Under the pieces are notes generated by a model, which saw only the letters and a list, made by a program, of their open reading frames with translations, ran no database searches and was not told the DNA's origin. Positions 1-9,315 of a DNA stretch of 64,000 nucleotides are shown here, piece by piece; positions within the stretch are counted from its first letter, which is position 1, and every line of letters starts with the position of its first letter. The stretch is from an uncultured Desulfobacterium sp. (GTDB taxonomy: Bacteria > Desulfobacterota > DSM-4660 > Desulfatiglandales > Desulfatiglandaceae). The DNA lies in NCBI GenBank assembly GCA_900258555.1, contig LT984855.1, positions 431,821 to 495,820 on the forward strand, given 5' to 3'. Both the position numbers and the translations under genes were made by a program.

Positions 1-506
1 GATACGGAGGAAGTGGATCCGATGTGTTTGGTTGCTATTCTTTGGCCAGGGAGGTTTTACGAAGGTACGGGATTCCGTTGCCTTATTACGATACCTCAGA
101 TTTTGAATCGGCGCATGATGAGATTATGCGCTTTCAGGAGGCGGTTTTTAAGTCAAGGGTATATCCGCACAGCCTCCAAGGGAAGCCGGAAATGCCAGCA
201 ATCAAAAAGAAAGACGGCAGTATAATGACCTGGAAAGATTTGGCCAGCGTGAAGGTTCTATTTCATGTTTATCAGAGCGATGATTGGCTTCAGATCGAAA
301 GGCCGGAAGAGGCGTGTTTAAGCATTTTTAACGCAAAAGTATTGCGGAGCAACATTCCGCATCTGTCTGTTTTTACCACAAATTGTGAATTTATTCATAG
401 TTGTCCACCTAAGGGGGTTCAAATGGATTTACTGCCCAGGAGTTCATGGCGAGAGCACTTGGTTAGTTTACACCGGTTTATCGGGAAAAGGCTCGACGAC
501 CAATGA
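1..506 (+). CDS. NlpC/P60-like (C40) phage-tail-type protein, 5' partial
   Basis: The reading frame is open from base 3 at the window edge, so the true start lies outside; a GTG at 24 is only an internal possibility. The fragment has the layout of phage tail-assembly NlpC/P60 proteins: an N-terminal Cys in 'GCYSLAREVLRRYGIPLP' (like the DCxGLxRxVY-GIxLP catalytic-Cys helix), and near the C-terminus 'HLSVFTTNCEFIHS' followed by a Trp-Arg segment, matching the 'HVGxxLxxxxFLHA...WRxxxxGFYR' part that supplies the His. These enzymes cleave gamma-D-Glu-diaminopimelate-type peptide bonds; tail versions help particles cross the wall. The gene overlaps the next one by ATGA, so they are co-translated. 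The family call is by motif only. Confidence 0.6.
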   Translation, partial: YGGSGSDVFGCYSLAREVLRRYGIPLPYYDTSDFESAHDEIMRFQEAVFKSRVYPHSLQGKPEMPAIKKKDGSIMTWKDLASVKVLFHVYQSDDWLQIERPEEACLSIFNAKVLRSNIPHLSVFTTNCEFIHSCPPKGVQMDLLPRSSWREHLVSLHRFIGKRLDDQ

Positions 507-985
507 CCGTGATTATCGGAAAAAATGTTATGACCCCTGAAAATGTCCATATCGAGCCGTTTGTTGTAATCGAGGCTGATGTTCACCTGGGTGAAAACTG
601 TGTTATCGGATCCTTTTCTAAAATCAGCCAGGGGTGTGTCCTGGGCAGCAATGTGGTTTTAAAACCCGGTTGTATCTTGGCATGTGGGACAATCGTCGAA
701 GACAATGTGTTTTTAGGGCCGGGATGCACCATTCTTCGTGATCAGGAAACAGGTGTTTGTGGTGTCGAGGTCGCAGAGGGCGCGTTCCTTGGAGCCAATA
801 CCGTTGTCATGCCAGGGTGTCGGGTCGGTAGGGGTGTAACCATCGGAGCCTGCTCCCTGGTCACGAGATCAATCCCGGATGATAGTGGCATTTGGGCAGG
901 GTCGCCTGCTCGGCCATTAAAAAAGTCTAAAAACAATCTCCTTCGAGAATTGGCAAGAACGCGGAAACAGTTAACTTTGAACTGA
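503..985 (+). CDS. Hexapeptide-repeat (left-handed beta-helix) acyltransferase
   Basis: This 160-aa protein has many hexapeptide-type repeats, for example 'VIEADVHLGENCVIG', 'VVLKPGCILACG' and 'VAEGAFLGANTVVMPG', ending in 'GSPARPLKK', the usual close of LbetaH acetyl/acyltransferases (WbbJ/MaeA-type). Such enzymes transfer acetyl or other acyl groups from CoA to sugars or amino sugars. The gene starts inside the stop of the preceding C40-like gene (ATGA overlap), so the two are translationally coupled. A hexapeptide acyltransferase beside a tail-like hydrolase could be a cargo gene, or the pair could belong to a surface-polysaccharide locus. The acceptor cannot be read from the sequence. Confidence 0.8.
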   Translation: MTVIIGKNVMTPENVHIEPFVVIEADVHLGENCVIGSFSKISQGCVLGSNVVLKPGCILACGTIVEDNVFLGPGCTILRDQETGVCGVEVAEGAFLGANTVVMPGCRVGRGVTIGACSLVTRSIPDDSGIWAGSPARPLKKSKNNLLRELARTRKQLTLN

Positions 986-1029
986 ACAGTAAGACTTTAC
1001 GAACAAATTCTTAATAAGGAGATAGAGCT

Positions 1030-1587
1030 ATGTTGCAGAATTACACGAAAACAGAAAGTGGTTATACCGGTTGGGATTCAGACGGGAATTACATAACCAA
1101 GGTGGGCACTAGGAGAACGACCTTTGCACCTGGAGAGGCTGGTTATCGGGCACAAAGTCAGGCAGTCAAAGCCAGGCATGGGGGCACTTCATTCAATGAC
1201 CTTGAGTCCCAGTTGGCGGATTTGAGGGCCAAGGCAGAGGATACGGACGCAAGGCTTCACAAGAAGGCGAACGGCCAGCCACGGGCCAGCCAGGTCGCAG
1301 GCGGGTCTGATCTCGAGTATCAGACATCCCTTAAGGCGAAACAGCAGTATCAACAATCGAGAGAGGTCGAGGAAAACGAACGAGTTTCGGATTTTGCCTT
1401 TCTAGCCAATGGTGGAAAGGTTTCTGATCTTATGGCCAGCAAAGGCACATACGCCGAGCTTCACATTCTGAACAAAACCGGAGAGGCGCAACGATTAAGG
1501 AAACTGGCCAAACAAGAGGCACTAAGTCCTGAAGATGAGGCGTGGATTCAATCAATGTTTGCCCTTGCGGGTCAAAGGGAGGGGTAA
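1030..1587 (+). CDS. Uncharacterised protein, possibly mobile-element encoded
   Basis: The protein is 185 aa and hydrophilic, with no signal peptide or membrane segment. Its start is supported by an 'AAGGAGA' Shine-Dalgarno sequence about 7 bases upstream of the ATG. The middle (about residues 55-115) is rich in Lys, Gln, Glu and Ala and probably helical. I recognise no family. It ends 1 base before the next gene and lies on the same strand as the C40-like and acyltransferase genes, so it probably belongs to the same element. Confidence 0.6.
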   Translation: MLQNYTKTESGYTGWDSDGNYITKVGTRRTTFAPGEAGYRAQSQAVKARHGGTSFNDLESQLADLRAKAEDTDARLHKKANGQPRASQVAGGSDLEYQTSLKAKQQYQQSREVEENERVSDFAFLANGGKVSDLMASKGTYAELHILNKTGEAQRLRKLAKQEALSPEDEAWIQSMFALAGQREG

Positions 1588-1588
1588 C

Positions 1589-2407
1589 ATGAGGACACTA
1601 GATGCAATAACGCAAGAAATTTCAGAATTGACCGAGAAGATATCGGTCCTGCAGAGCGACGTAAAGGGCAAGACCGAGGATCTTGAACATACAAAAAAAG
1701 TCAATGCCAGGTTATTGGCGGAGAATATTGGAAAGCAAAAAAAGCCTGCATCTGTGGGGACTCAGAAATCGAGGCTGATCGAGTTATCTATGGATATTGA
1801 CCAGGCAAATGCGGCCCTTGAGATCTTGCAGGGACAACTTGAAGATCTAAGGTCAGAGCAACAACTTGTGACCTTGTGGGGTGAGCATGTCCCTGCTTAC
1901 GAGAGGACACAGGCGGCTTATTTTGCAAAGCTCGAAGGGATCACCGCGAAGTTCATGGAGCTGTCGAAGGTCGGCAGTGAGTTGCAGGCACAACTCGAGG
2001 AGTTCTTAAATATCCCAAATATCAACCAACCATTATCGGCCTTAAGTGTCTTGAGCAATACGATCCGTGACGGCGAGAAAATCGAAAAAGACCTGGGGTT
2101 CCCGATATTCAAGGAAATCGAGCGATACAGGGTTTTAAACGACTTTTTACCTTTCCAGGGCACCGTCAAGACTCTACTGAAGGCCGTGGATAGGTTCACG
2201 GACAGGCTGTTCCAGGCGGAGTACACTGTATGCCCGACACTAACAAAATGGCTGTCAGGACCGGCACAAGGAGCATCATCTGGTCGAAAGAAAGCTGGGA
2301 CAACCAACGTTTTTGAAATGGGACGTAAAGCCCAAACTCATTCTGAGCATACAATGACGGTTCAACGCAAGTTTGATCATCAAGGCAGAAAGGTAAAACC
2401 GGTTTAA
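1589..2407 (+). CDS. Uncharacterised coiled-coil protein
   Basis: The frame is open from 1535, but the ATG at 1589 is the likely start: it follows 'GGGAGGGG' and begins one base after the stop of the previous gene, giving 272 aa. Residues about 1-50 and 65-105 show heptad-like Leu/Ile spacing with Glu, Lys and Gln, so two coiled coils are likely. The last 50 residues are basic and low in hydrophobics. There is no signal peptide and I recognise no enzyme motif. Phage structural or accessory proteins often look like this, but that is an inference from context. Confidence 0.6.
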   Translation: MRTLDAITQEISELTEKISVLQSDVKGKTEDLEHTKKVNARLLAENIGKQKKPASVGTQKSRLIELSMDIDQANAALEILQGQLEDLRSEQQLVTLWGEHVPAYERTQAAYFAKLEGITAKFMELSKVGSELQAQLEEFLNIPNINQPLSALSVLSNTIRDGEKIEKDLGFPIFKEIERYRVLNDFLPFQGTVKTLLKAVDRFTDRLFQAEYTVCPTLTKWLSGPAQGASSGRKKAGTTNVFEMGRKAQTHSEHTMTVQRKFDHQGRKVKPV

Positions 2408-2511
2408 CTGAGGCCCCCATGCGGGCAGGCGCTTTGCCTCCTGGGGGATCTCCGTCGCCCTCACACATTGCGGGGATCCCCCTTACTCTTTATCGAAAAC
2501 AACTGTGAGCT

Positions 2512-2775
2512 ATGATGAAATATCCTTCACCGATTGATTACGAGAAAATTTTAAACGGACCTGGACGAATCCGTTGTCAGCATTTGAGGGGAAATATCAG
2601 CAGTGGTGAATGTGCCCGAAGAAAAAATATTGCTGAGGAAGAGGCAAATAACCCCCGTCTTTTTTGGTATCGCCACACAATTGTTAAACCGTCAACCTTA
2701 CCAGCGGGGTGTATGTTTTGTCTTAAATGCCCACAAAGCAAAAATCATGAAAAGTCAGGAAAACCGGATAGTTAA
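2512..2775 (+). CDS. Small Cys-containing uncharacterised protein
   Basis: An 87-aa open frame begins with tandem ATGs at 2512 and 2515 behind a weak ribosome-binding site. Cysteines occur as 'RIRCQHL', 'GECARR' and 'CMFCLKCPQSK'; the last has CxxCxxC spacing and could bind zinc. There is no recognisable family. It follows the coiled-coil gene by about 100 bases and is the last plausible gene before the tRNA pair. Coding status is moderate: length and Cys pattern favour a gene, the poor Shine-Dalgarno sequence does not. Confidence 0.4.
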   Translation: MMKYPSPIDYEKILNGPGRIRCQHLRGNISSGECARRKNIAEEEANNPRLFWYRHTIVKPSTLPAGCMFCLKCPQSKNHEKSGKPDS

Positions 2776-3121
2776 AAAAGTAGGCAGGGCGGTTCAAGTA
2801 CTGAATTCCGGTACTTAAAAAATGAGTCCACACAGGAACAACAGATTAAAAGAAATGATGCATGAAGGGCAGCAGGTTCAAGCCCGGGCGGCATAGACCC
2901 GGACCCCCTGCCCCTACAATCTTCAACCGCCTACGGGCGGTTTTTTGTGCCCTTACCTTCCTAACCCCCAATATCCGGGCAAGAACCCGGGCCATACCGC
3001 CTAGAACTCACGGAACCGGAATAGAGAAACTGCAAAGCTCAATCGAAACTTTTTGTGGAACTGGAAACTTATTATTTGCCCCAATTTGTTGGGTATAGCG
3101 TTGGGTGCAATTACCTTTAAA
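2776..3121. other. Gene-poor junction between probable mobile element and tRNA genes
   Basis: No convincing gene is seen here; an open frame at 2862-3098 has no ribosome-binding site or family resemblance. The stretch holds one intrinsic terminator (2925-2947), GC-rich runs around 2880-2910 and otherwise unstructured DNA. It separates the phage-like genes from the tRNA-Asp 3' end, a common place for an integration boundary, but no attachment-site repeat can be shown from this window alone. Confidence 0.4.
2925..2947 (+). terminator. Rho-independent terminator
   Basis: A perfect 7-bp stem (AACCGCC/GGCGGTT) with a TACG tetraloop runs directly into TTTTTT. It would end transcription coming from the plus-strand genes at 1-2.8 kb. 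Confidence 0.8.
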
Positions 3122-3156
3122 CAAAAAAAGGACTCAGAATTTCTTCTAAGTCCTTG
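3122..3156 (-). terminator. Terminator of the tRNA-Val/tRNA-Asp transcript
   Basis: Read on the minus strand, AAGGACTTAG and CTGAGTCCTT pair around an AAGAAATT loop and are followed by a run of seven Ts. It lies just downstream of tRNA-Asp. Confidence 0.85.
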
Positions 3157-3163
3157 ATTTTAC

Positions 3164-3241
3164 TGGCGGGGACGACGAGGCTCGAACTCGCGACCTCCGG
3201 CGTGACAGGCCGGCGTTCTAACCAAACTGAACTACGCCCCC
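3164..3241 (-). tRNA. tRNA-Asp (anticodon GTC)
   Basis: The minus strand folds into a complete cloverleaf: acceptor GGGGGCG/CGTCCCC (one G-U pair), D-stem GTTC/GAAC, anticodon stem CCGGC/GCCGG with loop CTGTCAC (anticodon GTC), T-stem GCGAG/CTCGT with TTCGAGC loop, discriminator G and an encoded CCA. It is 78 nt and closely resembles other bacterial tRNA-Asp. It is the second gene of a two-tRNA transcript, one base after tRNA-Val. Confidence 0.97.
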
Positions 3242-3242
3242 A

Positions 3243-3318
3243 TGGTAGGCGGAACAGGGCTTGAACCTGTGACCCCCGGCTTGTAAGGCCGGTGCTCTCC
3301 CAACTGAGCTACCCGCCC
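3243..3318 (-). tRNA. tRNA-Val (anticodon TAC)
   Basis: A complete cloverleaf on the minus strand: acceptor GGGCGGG/TCCGCCT with G-U closing pairs, D-stem GCTC/GAGC, anticodon stem CCGGC/GCCGG with loop CTTACAA (anticodon TAC, reading GUN Val codons), T-stem ACAGG/CCTGT, discriminator A and encoded CCA. It is 76 nt and the first gene of the pair. Confidence 0.97.
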
Positions 3319-3333
3319 GAAGGAAGATAGGCA

Positions 3334-3362
3334 TAGGTAGCAACTTTATCTACATCTGTCAA
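3334..3362 (-). promoter_or_regulatory. Sigma-70 promoter of the tRNA-Val/Asp unit
   Basis: On the minus strand a perfect TTGACA (-35) is followed after 17 bases by TACCTA (-10), about 16 bases upstream of the tRNA-Val 5' end. The -10 box is imperfect, but position and spacing fit. Confidence 0.65.
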
Positions 3363-3416
3363 GACTATTTGCAACAAACAACCGATCAATTTAAGAGGCT
3401 ATTTTAAGCAGTCTTC

Positions 3417-5873
3417 TCAGTGAGCGGTTACTGCCGACGCAGGGGCTTCCTGGCTCTGCATCAATTCCTTAATGGAAAATGTCTGGCATTCTCCTTCCGG
3501 CGCAAACAGCTCTTCTCCTTTCTCAAGGACAAGGGCGTTCTTCAGCACCTCATCCATATTTTCTACCAGAACAAGCTCAACCTTTTTTAGAATTTTCTTT
3601 GGTATCTCATCAATATCTTTCTTGTTTTGCATGGGGATGAGAACCTTTGAAATCATCCCCCGGTGTGCTGCAAGGATCTTCTCTTTTAGCCCTCCTATCG
3701 GTAGTACGCTGCCGCGAAGGGTTATCTCCCCTGTCATGGCGATATCGCGATTAACCGGCTTTCTCAGCAAGGCCGAGATTATTGTCGTGGCGATGGTGAT
3801 GCCAGCAGACGGCCCATCCTTTGGGATAGCACCTTCAGGCACATGTACGTGGATATCAACCTTCTCATAGAAATTATCAGGGAGCCTCAACTGCCTCGCC
3901 CGGGACCTGACGTAGCTGATGGCGGCCTTTGCTGACTCCTGCATAACCTCTCCCAATTTCCCTGTAAGAGAAAGATTTCCCTTACCAGGCATGATTGTCG
4001 TCTCTGTCTGGAGGAGTTCCCCGCCAAATTCAGTCCAGGCAAGACCTGTCGCCACACCAATCAGATCTTTTTCTTCTGCCCTTCCATAGCGGTATTTAGG
4101 GACACCTAAATACTTGTTAACCGACTGGGCCGATACCGCAATCTTTGAATTTTCACCACACCTGACCACTTCTCTGGCAACCTTTCGGCATATTGAGGAG
4201 ATTTCGCGTTCAAGGTTCCTTACGCCTGCCTCCCTGGTATAATTTCTTATTATGGTCAGGATGGCCGTATCGGAAAAAGAGATATTTTCCAATTTAAGAC
4301 CGTTCTCACCAACCTGCTTTTTCACGAGGAACTGTTTTGCAATATTTAATTTTTCCAGCTCAGTATAGCCTGGAAGCCTGATGATCTCCATCCTGTCCTG
4401 GAGAGGCAGAGGGATGCTGTGGAGATTGTTGGCAGTGGTGATAAAGAACACCTCGGAAAGATCATAATCCAGATCCAGGTAATGATCGTTAAACGCACAA
4501 TTCTGTTCCGGATCCAGGACCTCGAGCAGGGCGGCGGACGGATCTCCCCTGAAATCTGTGCTCATTTTATCAACTTCATCAAGACAAAAAACAGGGTTAG
4601 TGGATTTGGCCTTCTTAAGATATTGTATAACCTTTCCGGGAAGCGCCCCTATGTATGTCCTTCTGTGACCCCTGATTTCCGCCTCGTCCCTCACGCCTCC
4701 AAGAGACAGACGAATGAAATTGCGTCCCGTGGCCCTGGCCACAGACCTTGCCAAAGAGGTTTTCCCCACACCAGGGGGTCCGACAAGACAAAGGATGGGG
4801 CCCTTTATCTTCTTCGTAAGGCTCTGAACGGCAAGGTATTCAAGTATCCGCTCTTTTGGTTTATCAAGACCATAATGATCTTCATTAAGGATGTCTTCAG
4901 CCTCTTTGATATCCAGCTTAACCCTTGTCTTGTCATGCCAGGGCAGAGAGATGATCCAGTCAATATAGTTCCGCACCACGGTCGCCTCAGCAGACATGGG
5001 GGACATCATCTTGAGTTTCTTAAACTCCTGCTTCACCCGAACATGGGCCTCCTTGGAGAGCTTCTTCTGTTTGATCTTTTTCTCTAACTCATCAAGCTCC
5101 GCCTTGTGGCTGTCCTGGGTCCCCATCTCCTTATGAATCGCCCGCATCTGCTCATTGAGATAGTAATCCTTCTGGGTCTTTTCCATCTGCTTTTTGACCC
5201 TTTTTCTAAGGCGTTGCTCAAGCTTGAGGATGTCTATCTCACCAACCAGTTTTGAGTATATGCCCTCAAGCCGCTGATTGAGGTCTTCAAGCTCGAGGAT
5301 CTTCTGCTTTTCCGGTCCCTTCATGGTCAGATACCCTGCAACAGTATCGGCCAGTCGAACCGGATCCTCGATTGAGGTGACAGCAGACACTATTTCCTGG
5401 CCGATCTTCTCGTTGAGTTTGGCATATTCTTCAAAGCTGACACTGATGCTCCGCATAATCGCAACGGTCTCGATATTGGCATCATAGTTGCTTTTGAGCT
5501 TTTTAACCTCGACCATGAAAAAATCTTGTTTGTCTACAAAATTTTCTATCTTTCCCCTTTCCTTTCCCTCAATAAGGGCCTTTACAGTCCCGTCCGGGAG
5601 CTTGAGTAATTGAAGTACCATGCCCAGGGTACCAACAAGATAGATATCCATAGGAGATGGATCATCCACCTTGGCATCCTTTTGGGCCGCAAGGAATATC
5701 TCCTTCTGGTGCGACATGGCATACTCAAGAGCCTTAATGGACTTATCTCTTCCAACGAAAAGGGGTACCACCATGTTTGGAAAGACTACCACGTCCCTCA
5801 ACGGGAGAAGAGGGTAGTAATATCTTTCTTCGTCATTTAAATTATGCGGATCTTTTTTCAAGGAATTAAACAT
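3417..5873 (-). CDS. lon: ATP-dependent protease Lon
   Basis: The 818-aa product is the normal size for LonA. It has the N-terminal substrate domain ('[20 protein letters not shown]' at about residues 20-40), a long coiled-coil linker (about 215-330), the AAA+ Walker A 'GPPGVGKTS' near residue 365, and the C-terminal protease domain with the catalytic Ser in 'PKDGPSAG' (about 690) and Lys in 'GGLKEK' (about 730), the Ser-Lys dyad of family S16. It is a cytosolic homo-hexamer that degrades misfolded and regulatory proteins. It starts 5 bases after the clpX stop, last in tig-clpP-clpX-lon, so quality-control proteases are probably expressed together. No HrcA or CtsR operator was found. Confidence 0.98.
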   Translation of the reverse strand: MFNSLKKDPHNLNDEERYYYPLLPLRDVVVFPNMVVPLFVGRDKSIKALEYAMSHQKEIFLAAQKDAKVDDPSPMDIYLVGTLGMVLQLLKLPDGTVKALIEGKERGKIENFVDKQDFFMVEVKKLKSNYDANIETVAIMRSISVSFEEYAKLNEKIGQEIVSAVTSIEDPVRLADTVAGYLTMKGPEKQKILELEDLNQRLEGIYSKLVGEIDILKLEQRLRKRVKKQMEKTQKDYYLNEQMRAIHKEMGTQDSHKAELDELEKKIKQKKLSKEAHVRVKQEFKKLKMMSPMSAEATVVRNYIDWIISLPWHDKTRVKLDIKEAEDILNEDHYGLDKPKERILEYLAVQSLTKKIKGPILCLVGPPGVGKTSLARSVARATGRNFIRLSLGGVRDEAEIRGHRRTYIGALPGKVIQYLKKAKSTNPVFCLDEVDKMSTDFRGDPSAALLEVLDPEQNCAFNDHYLDLDYDLSEVFFITTANNLHSIPLPLQDRMEIIRLPGYTELEKLNIAKQFLVKKQVGENGLKLENISFSDTAILTIIRNYTREAGVRNLEREISSICRKVAREVVRCGENSKIAVSAQSVNKYLGVPKYRYGRAEEKDLIGVATGLAWTEFGGELLQTETTIMPGKGNLSLTGKLGEVMQESAKAAISYVRSRARQLRLPDNFYEKVDIHVHVPEGAIPKDGPSAGITIATTIISALLRKPVNRDIAMTGEITLRGSVLPIGGLKEKILAAHRGMISKVLIPMQNKKDIDEIPKKILKKVELVLVENMDEVLKNALVLEKGEELFAPEGECQTFSIKELMQSQEAPASAVTAH

Positions 5874-5878
5874 ATTTT

Positions 5879-7129
5879 TTATCCGTATTCGACCTGATTT
5901 TCGTAAGTCAACAGCGGTGATTCATTTTTCAGGATAACATCCTCTCCAATTATGCACTCGCGGATTCCGGAAGAAGATGGGATATCATACATGATATCCA
6001 GCATGACGGACTCCAGAATGGCCCTTAACCCCCTTGCCCCGGATTTACGCTGTATGGCATTTTTGGCTATAGCCAGCAAGGCCTCATCTGTGAACTTGAG
6101 TTGGACGTCTTCCAGTTCAAAGAGCTTTTTGTACTGCTTTATCAGTGCGTTTTTGGGCTCTTTGAGTATCCTGACCAGCGCATCAAGGCTCAATTCATCA
6201 AGGGTCGCCAGTATGGGAATCCTGCCGATAAATTCAGGTATCATACCAAACTTGATAAGGTCTTCCGGCTGAACAAGGGACATGACCTCATTGACGTCAA
6301 TATTATCCTTTCCCTTGATATCCGCCTCAAAACCCAGTGTCTTGCCGCCGATCCGGTTTCTGATTATCTTATCAAGACCGTTGAATGTGCCGCCGCAGAT
6401 GAAAAGGATATTGTGGGTGTTGACCTTTACAAAATCCTGCTGAGGGTGTTTCCTTCCGCCCTTCGGCGGGACATTTGCCATGGTACCTTCTATGATCTTT
6501 AAGAGGGCCTGCTGCACCCCCTCTCCTGAGACGTCGCGTGTGATGGAGGGGCTGTCGGTCTTACGGGCGATCTTATCAATTTCATCAATATAAACAATAC
6601 CTTTACACGCAGACTCCACATCATAATCCGCCATCTGGACCAGATTTAATATGATATTTTCCACGTCTTCACCGACATAACCCGCCTCTGTCAGTGTGGT
6701 GGCGTCGGCAATCGTAAACGGGACCTTCAGTATCCTGGCCAGGGTCTGGGCAAGCAATGTCTTTCCTGAACCGGTAGGACCGACCAGGAGGATGTTGCTC
6801 TTTTCGATCTCAACACCTTCCATGTCTACCTTGGTGCTGATCCGCTTGTAGTGGTTGTGGACCGCCACCGACAGGATCTTCTTTGCCATATCCTGTTCAA
6901 CTACATACTGGTCCAGCAGAGCCTTCATTTCAGCCGGCTTGGGCAGGCCGTCGGTCTTATCTTGCGCCTTTTCACGACTGTATTCTTCATCTATTATCTC
7001 ATTACATAGTTGGATACATTCGTCGCATATATAGACTGACGGGCCTGCAATGAGCTTCTTAACCTCTTCCTGACTCTTTCCGCAAAAAGAGCAGAGCAGA
7101 TCATCACCGCGGTCATTATTTTTTGACAT
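5879..7129 (-). CDS. clpX: ClpX, ATPase subunit of the Clp protease
   Basis: The 416-aa product begins with the ClpX-specific C4 zinc-binding domain (Cys13, Cys16, Cys35, Cys38), followed by the AAA+ module with Walker A '[11 protein letters not shown]', Walker B '[11 protein letters not shown]', and the ClpP-docking IGF-type loop region. It unfolds substrates and feeds them to ClpP. It lies 13 bases after clpP and 5 bases before lon, in the classic order. Length and motifs are complete. Confidence 0.98.
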   Translation of the reverse strand: MSKNNDRGDDLLCSFCGKSQEEVKKLIAGPSVYICDECIQLCNEIIDEEYSREKAQDKTDGLPKPAEMKALLDQYVVEQDMAKKILSVAVHNHYKRISTKVDMEGVEIEKSNILLVGPTGSGKTLLAQTLARILKVPFTIADATTLTEAGYVGEDVENIILNLVQMADYDVESACKGIVYIDEIDKIARKTDSPSITRDVSGEGVQQALLKIIEGTMANVPPKGGRKHPQQDFVKVNTHNILFICGGTFNGLDKIIRNRIGGKTLGFEADIKGKDNIDVNEVMSLVQPEDLIKFGMIPEFIGRIPILATLDELSLDALVRILKEPKNALIKQYKKLFELEDVQLKFTDEALLAIAKNAIQRKSGARGLRAILESVMLDIMYDIPSSSGIRECIIGEDVILKNESPLLTYENQVEYG

Positions 7130-7142
7130 GGCAATTACCTTC

Positions 7143-7751
7143 CTAATCTTTTTTGGTTATCTGGTCCTGCATCTCTCTTGTCGTGATAATTCTATCAACT
7201 ATCCCGTACTGTTTTGATTCCTCGGCGGTCATAAAGTAGTCCCGCTCTGTATCGAGGGCTATCTTCTCCAGGGGCTGACCTGTATGCTCGGCAAGGATCT
7301 TGTTCAGCGTTTCGCGAACCTTTAATATCTCCTTTGCCTGTATATCAATGTCGGTTGCCTGCCCCTGAACACCGCCAAGAGGCTGATGTATCATTACCCT
7401 TGAATGGGGCAATGCATAGCGTTTGCCCTTTGTCCCGGCAGCCAGGAGGACTGCCGCCATGCTGGTGTTTTGTCCCATGCAGATTGTTATGATATTTGGT
7501 TTAATATATTGCATGGTATCATAGATGGCCAGGCCGGCAGTTACTGCACCCCCTGGTGAATTTATATAGAGGTTTATGTCTTTATCAGGGTCTTCTGATT
7601 CCAAAAACAGCATCTGTGCGATGACTATATTGGCTACTGCGTCATCAATGGCATCCCCCAGGAAAATAATCCGATCTTTGAGGAGCCTGGAATAGATGTC
7701 ATAGGCCCGTTCACCCCGGCTCGACTGCTCAACAACGATTGGTATAAGCAT
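7143..7751 (-). CDS. clpP: ATP-dependent Clp protease proteolytic subunit
   Basis: The frame is open from 7796, but family alignment (proteins begin '[21 protein letters not shown]') points to the ATG at 7751, giving 202 aa; a GGAGG lies about 15 bases upstream. The triad is visible: Ser97 in '[13 protein letters not shown]', His122 in 'VMIHQP' and an Asp near residue 171 in the 'LDTERDYFM' segment. It forms the tetradecameric serine-peptidase chamber used with ClpX. It follows tig by 19 bases. Confidence 0.96.
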   Translation of the reverse strand: MLIPIVVEQSSRGERAYDIYSRLLKDRIIFLGDAIDDAVANIVIAQMLFLESEDPDKDINLYINSPGGAVTAGLAIYDTMQYIKPNIITICMGQNTSMAAVLLAAGTKGKRYALPHSRVMIHQPLGGVQGQATDIDIQAKEILKVRETLNKILAEHTGQPLEKIALDTERDYFMTAEESKQYGIVDRIITTREMQDQITKKD

Positions 7752-7770
7752 AATGTAAATCCCTATCCTC

Positions 7771-9084
7771 CTACGCGTTAGCTGCCAGCATATCACTTTC
7801 TACTGATTGAATCCTAGCATTCTGCACCAGGTAATTCAATGTTTTTTCCTCTGCCAGTTTATACCTGAGAGACTCCATAAGGTTCTTTGCCTCATAGTAC
7901 TGGCGGATCACCGCAGGCGTCTGTCCCATACCTGCCGCAAGCTCTTTAAACTTGTTTTCCATGTCCTCGTCGTTTACTGTAATTTTATCCTGTTGGGCGA
8001 TTTCTTCAATGACAAGCATTTCTTTTACGCGTCGTTCCGTTACCGGTCTCATATCGGCCCTGAGTTTTTCCTCTGAAATTCCAACTTTTTCAAGGCTTGA
8101 TCCGCTCCAGGCGAGATTCTGCTTATAGGTTTCGATGGCATAATCAAGCTCACTTTCGACCAGGACTTGGGGAATCTCGAAATCCACACCCTTGGCGATT
8201 TTGGCAATAAGTCTGCCTCTCATCTGTTCTTCGACCCTTTTTTCTTCCTGTTTTGCAAGAGACTCTTTGATATTGGCCTTCAGCTCCTCCATTGTATTGA
8301 AGCCTGCGCCAAGATTCTTTGCAAATTCATCATTAAGTTCAGGCAGCACCATCTGCTTGATATCAATCACTTTTACCTTAAAAAGTATGGACTTTCCCGC
8401 CAGTTTTGAATGATAATAATTACCTTCGAAATCAACCTTTATACCCGCCTCATCCTGTTTTTTGAGGCCAACAAGGCCCTCCTCAAATTTGGGATGAAAA
8501 TTGTTGCTCCCGACCTTCAGGAGAAAATTTGACGCTTTGACATCGTCCAATGGCGTTTCACCTTCAAAAGACACATAATCCAGAACAACATGGTCGTCAT
8601 TTTTTACGGGCCTATCCTCCTCAACAGACTGGAGTTTTCCATTGGACTGTCTGATCTGCTCAACCCTTGAAGAAACGGCTTCGTCGGTGATCTCATAAAG
8701 CTCTTTTTCAACCTCAACACCAAGATAGTCCTTGACCTCAAATTTCGGACGGATCTCCATAATAACGGAATATGTGAAGGGTTGGCCTTGTTTGACAATC
8801 TCCTTTTCAATGAGCGGAGTGCCCAGGGGTGTAACATTTACATCAGAAACAGCCTGAGGAAAAGAATCACCTATAAGGTTTTTTGTGACATCGTCTGCTA
8901 TGTCATCCCCGAATCGCTGTTCGAGTATCTTTCTGGGGACCTTCCCCGGCCTGAATCCAGGCACCCTCGCCCTTTTTCCCAGTTCCCTGTATGCCTCATT
9001 AATTTTTTGATCAACATTGCCGGATTCAATCTCCACTGTCATTTTCTTTTTAATTGAACTGATGTCTTCAAAAGTGGTCTTCAT
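7771..9084 (-). CDS. tig: Trigger factor (ribosome-associated chaperone, PPIase)
   Basis: The 437-aa product has the ribosome-binding N-terminal domain with the signature '[17 protein letters not shown]' (about residues 43-60), a central FKBP-type prolyl isomerase domain (about 150-245) and the helical C-terminal chaperone domain. It binds nascent chains at the exit tunnel. An 'AGAGGAAAAAC' ribosome-binding site precedes the ATG. It is the first gene of tig-clpP-clpX-lon; a possible promoter lies in the 230-base upstream gap, with a TTGATA box near 9185 but no clear -10. Confidence 0.97.
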   Translation of the reverse strand: MKTTFEDISSIKKKMTVEIESGNVDQKINEAYRELGKRARVPGFRPGKVPRKILEQRFGDDIADDVTKNLIGDSFPQAVSDVNVTPLGTPLIEKEIVKQGQPFTYSVIMEIRPKFEVKDYLGVEVEKELYEITDEAVSSRVEQIRQSNGKLQSVEEDRPVKNDDHVVLDYVSFEGETPLDDVKASNFLLKVGSNNFHPKFEEGLVGLKKQDEAGIKVDFEGNYYHSKLAGKSILFKVKVIDIKQMVLPELNDEFAKNLGAGFNTMEELKANIKESLAKQEEKRVEEQMRGRLIAKIAKGVDFEIPQVLVESELDYAIETYKQNLAWSGSSLEKVGISEEKLRADMRPVTERRVKEMLVIEEIAQQDKITVNDEDMENKFKELAAGMGQTPAVIRQYYEAKNLMESLRYKLAEEKTLNYLVQNARIQSVESDMLAANA

Positions 9085-9315
9085 GTTTTTCCTCTCTAAA
9101 TCTCAGCCAAAATTAACTTCCTGCACAGAATTTAGCCATACACCTGGAACGTAGGGATACTCGCACCGCCTTATCAAGGATAATAACCCGTTCGGTAAAT
9201 TCAAGCCAAAGAAAATAAACCTTGGGATTTTTGTAGATTCAATGGCGGATACACCTACCAGGTGTTTGGATTCAAATATCAATCTTAACTATTAAAGTCA
9301 ATGGCGCTAACGTTA

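Noticed and set aside
1918-2307. 129-aa minus-strand open frame opposite the coiled-coil gene
   Set aside because: No ribosome-binding site, composition typical of an antisense shadow, and the plus-strand frame has better start signals.
2873-2885. Possible attachment site: 13 bases identical to the tRNA-Val T-arm (CAGGTTCAAGCCC)
   Set aside because: The copy is in the opposite orientation to tRNA-Val, whereas integration at a tRNA leaves a direct repeat; the match is also short.
2862-3098. 78-aa plus-strand open frame spanning the terminator at 2925
   Set aside because: It runs through an intrinsic terminator, has no ribosome-binding site and a Pro/Arg-rich composition typical of random GC-rich frames.
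4419-5087. 222-aa plus-strand open frame inside lon
   Set aside because: It is antisense to an unmistakable lon gene, has no ribosome-binding site and no family resemblance.
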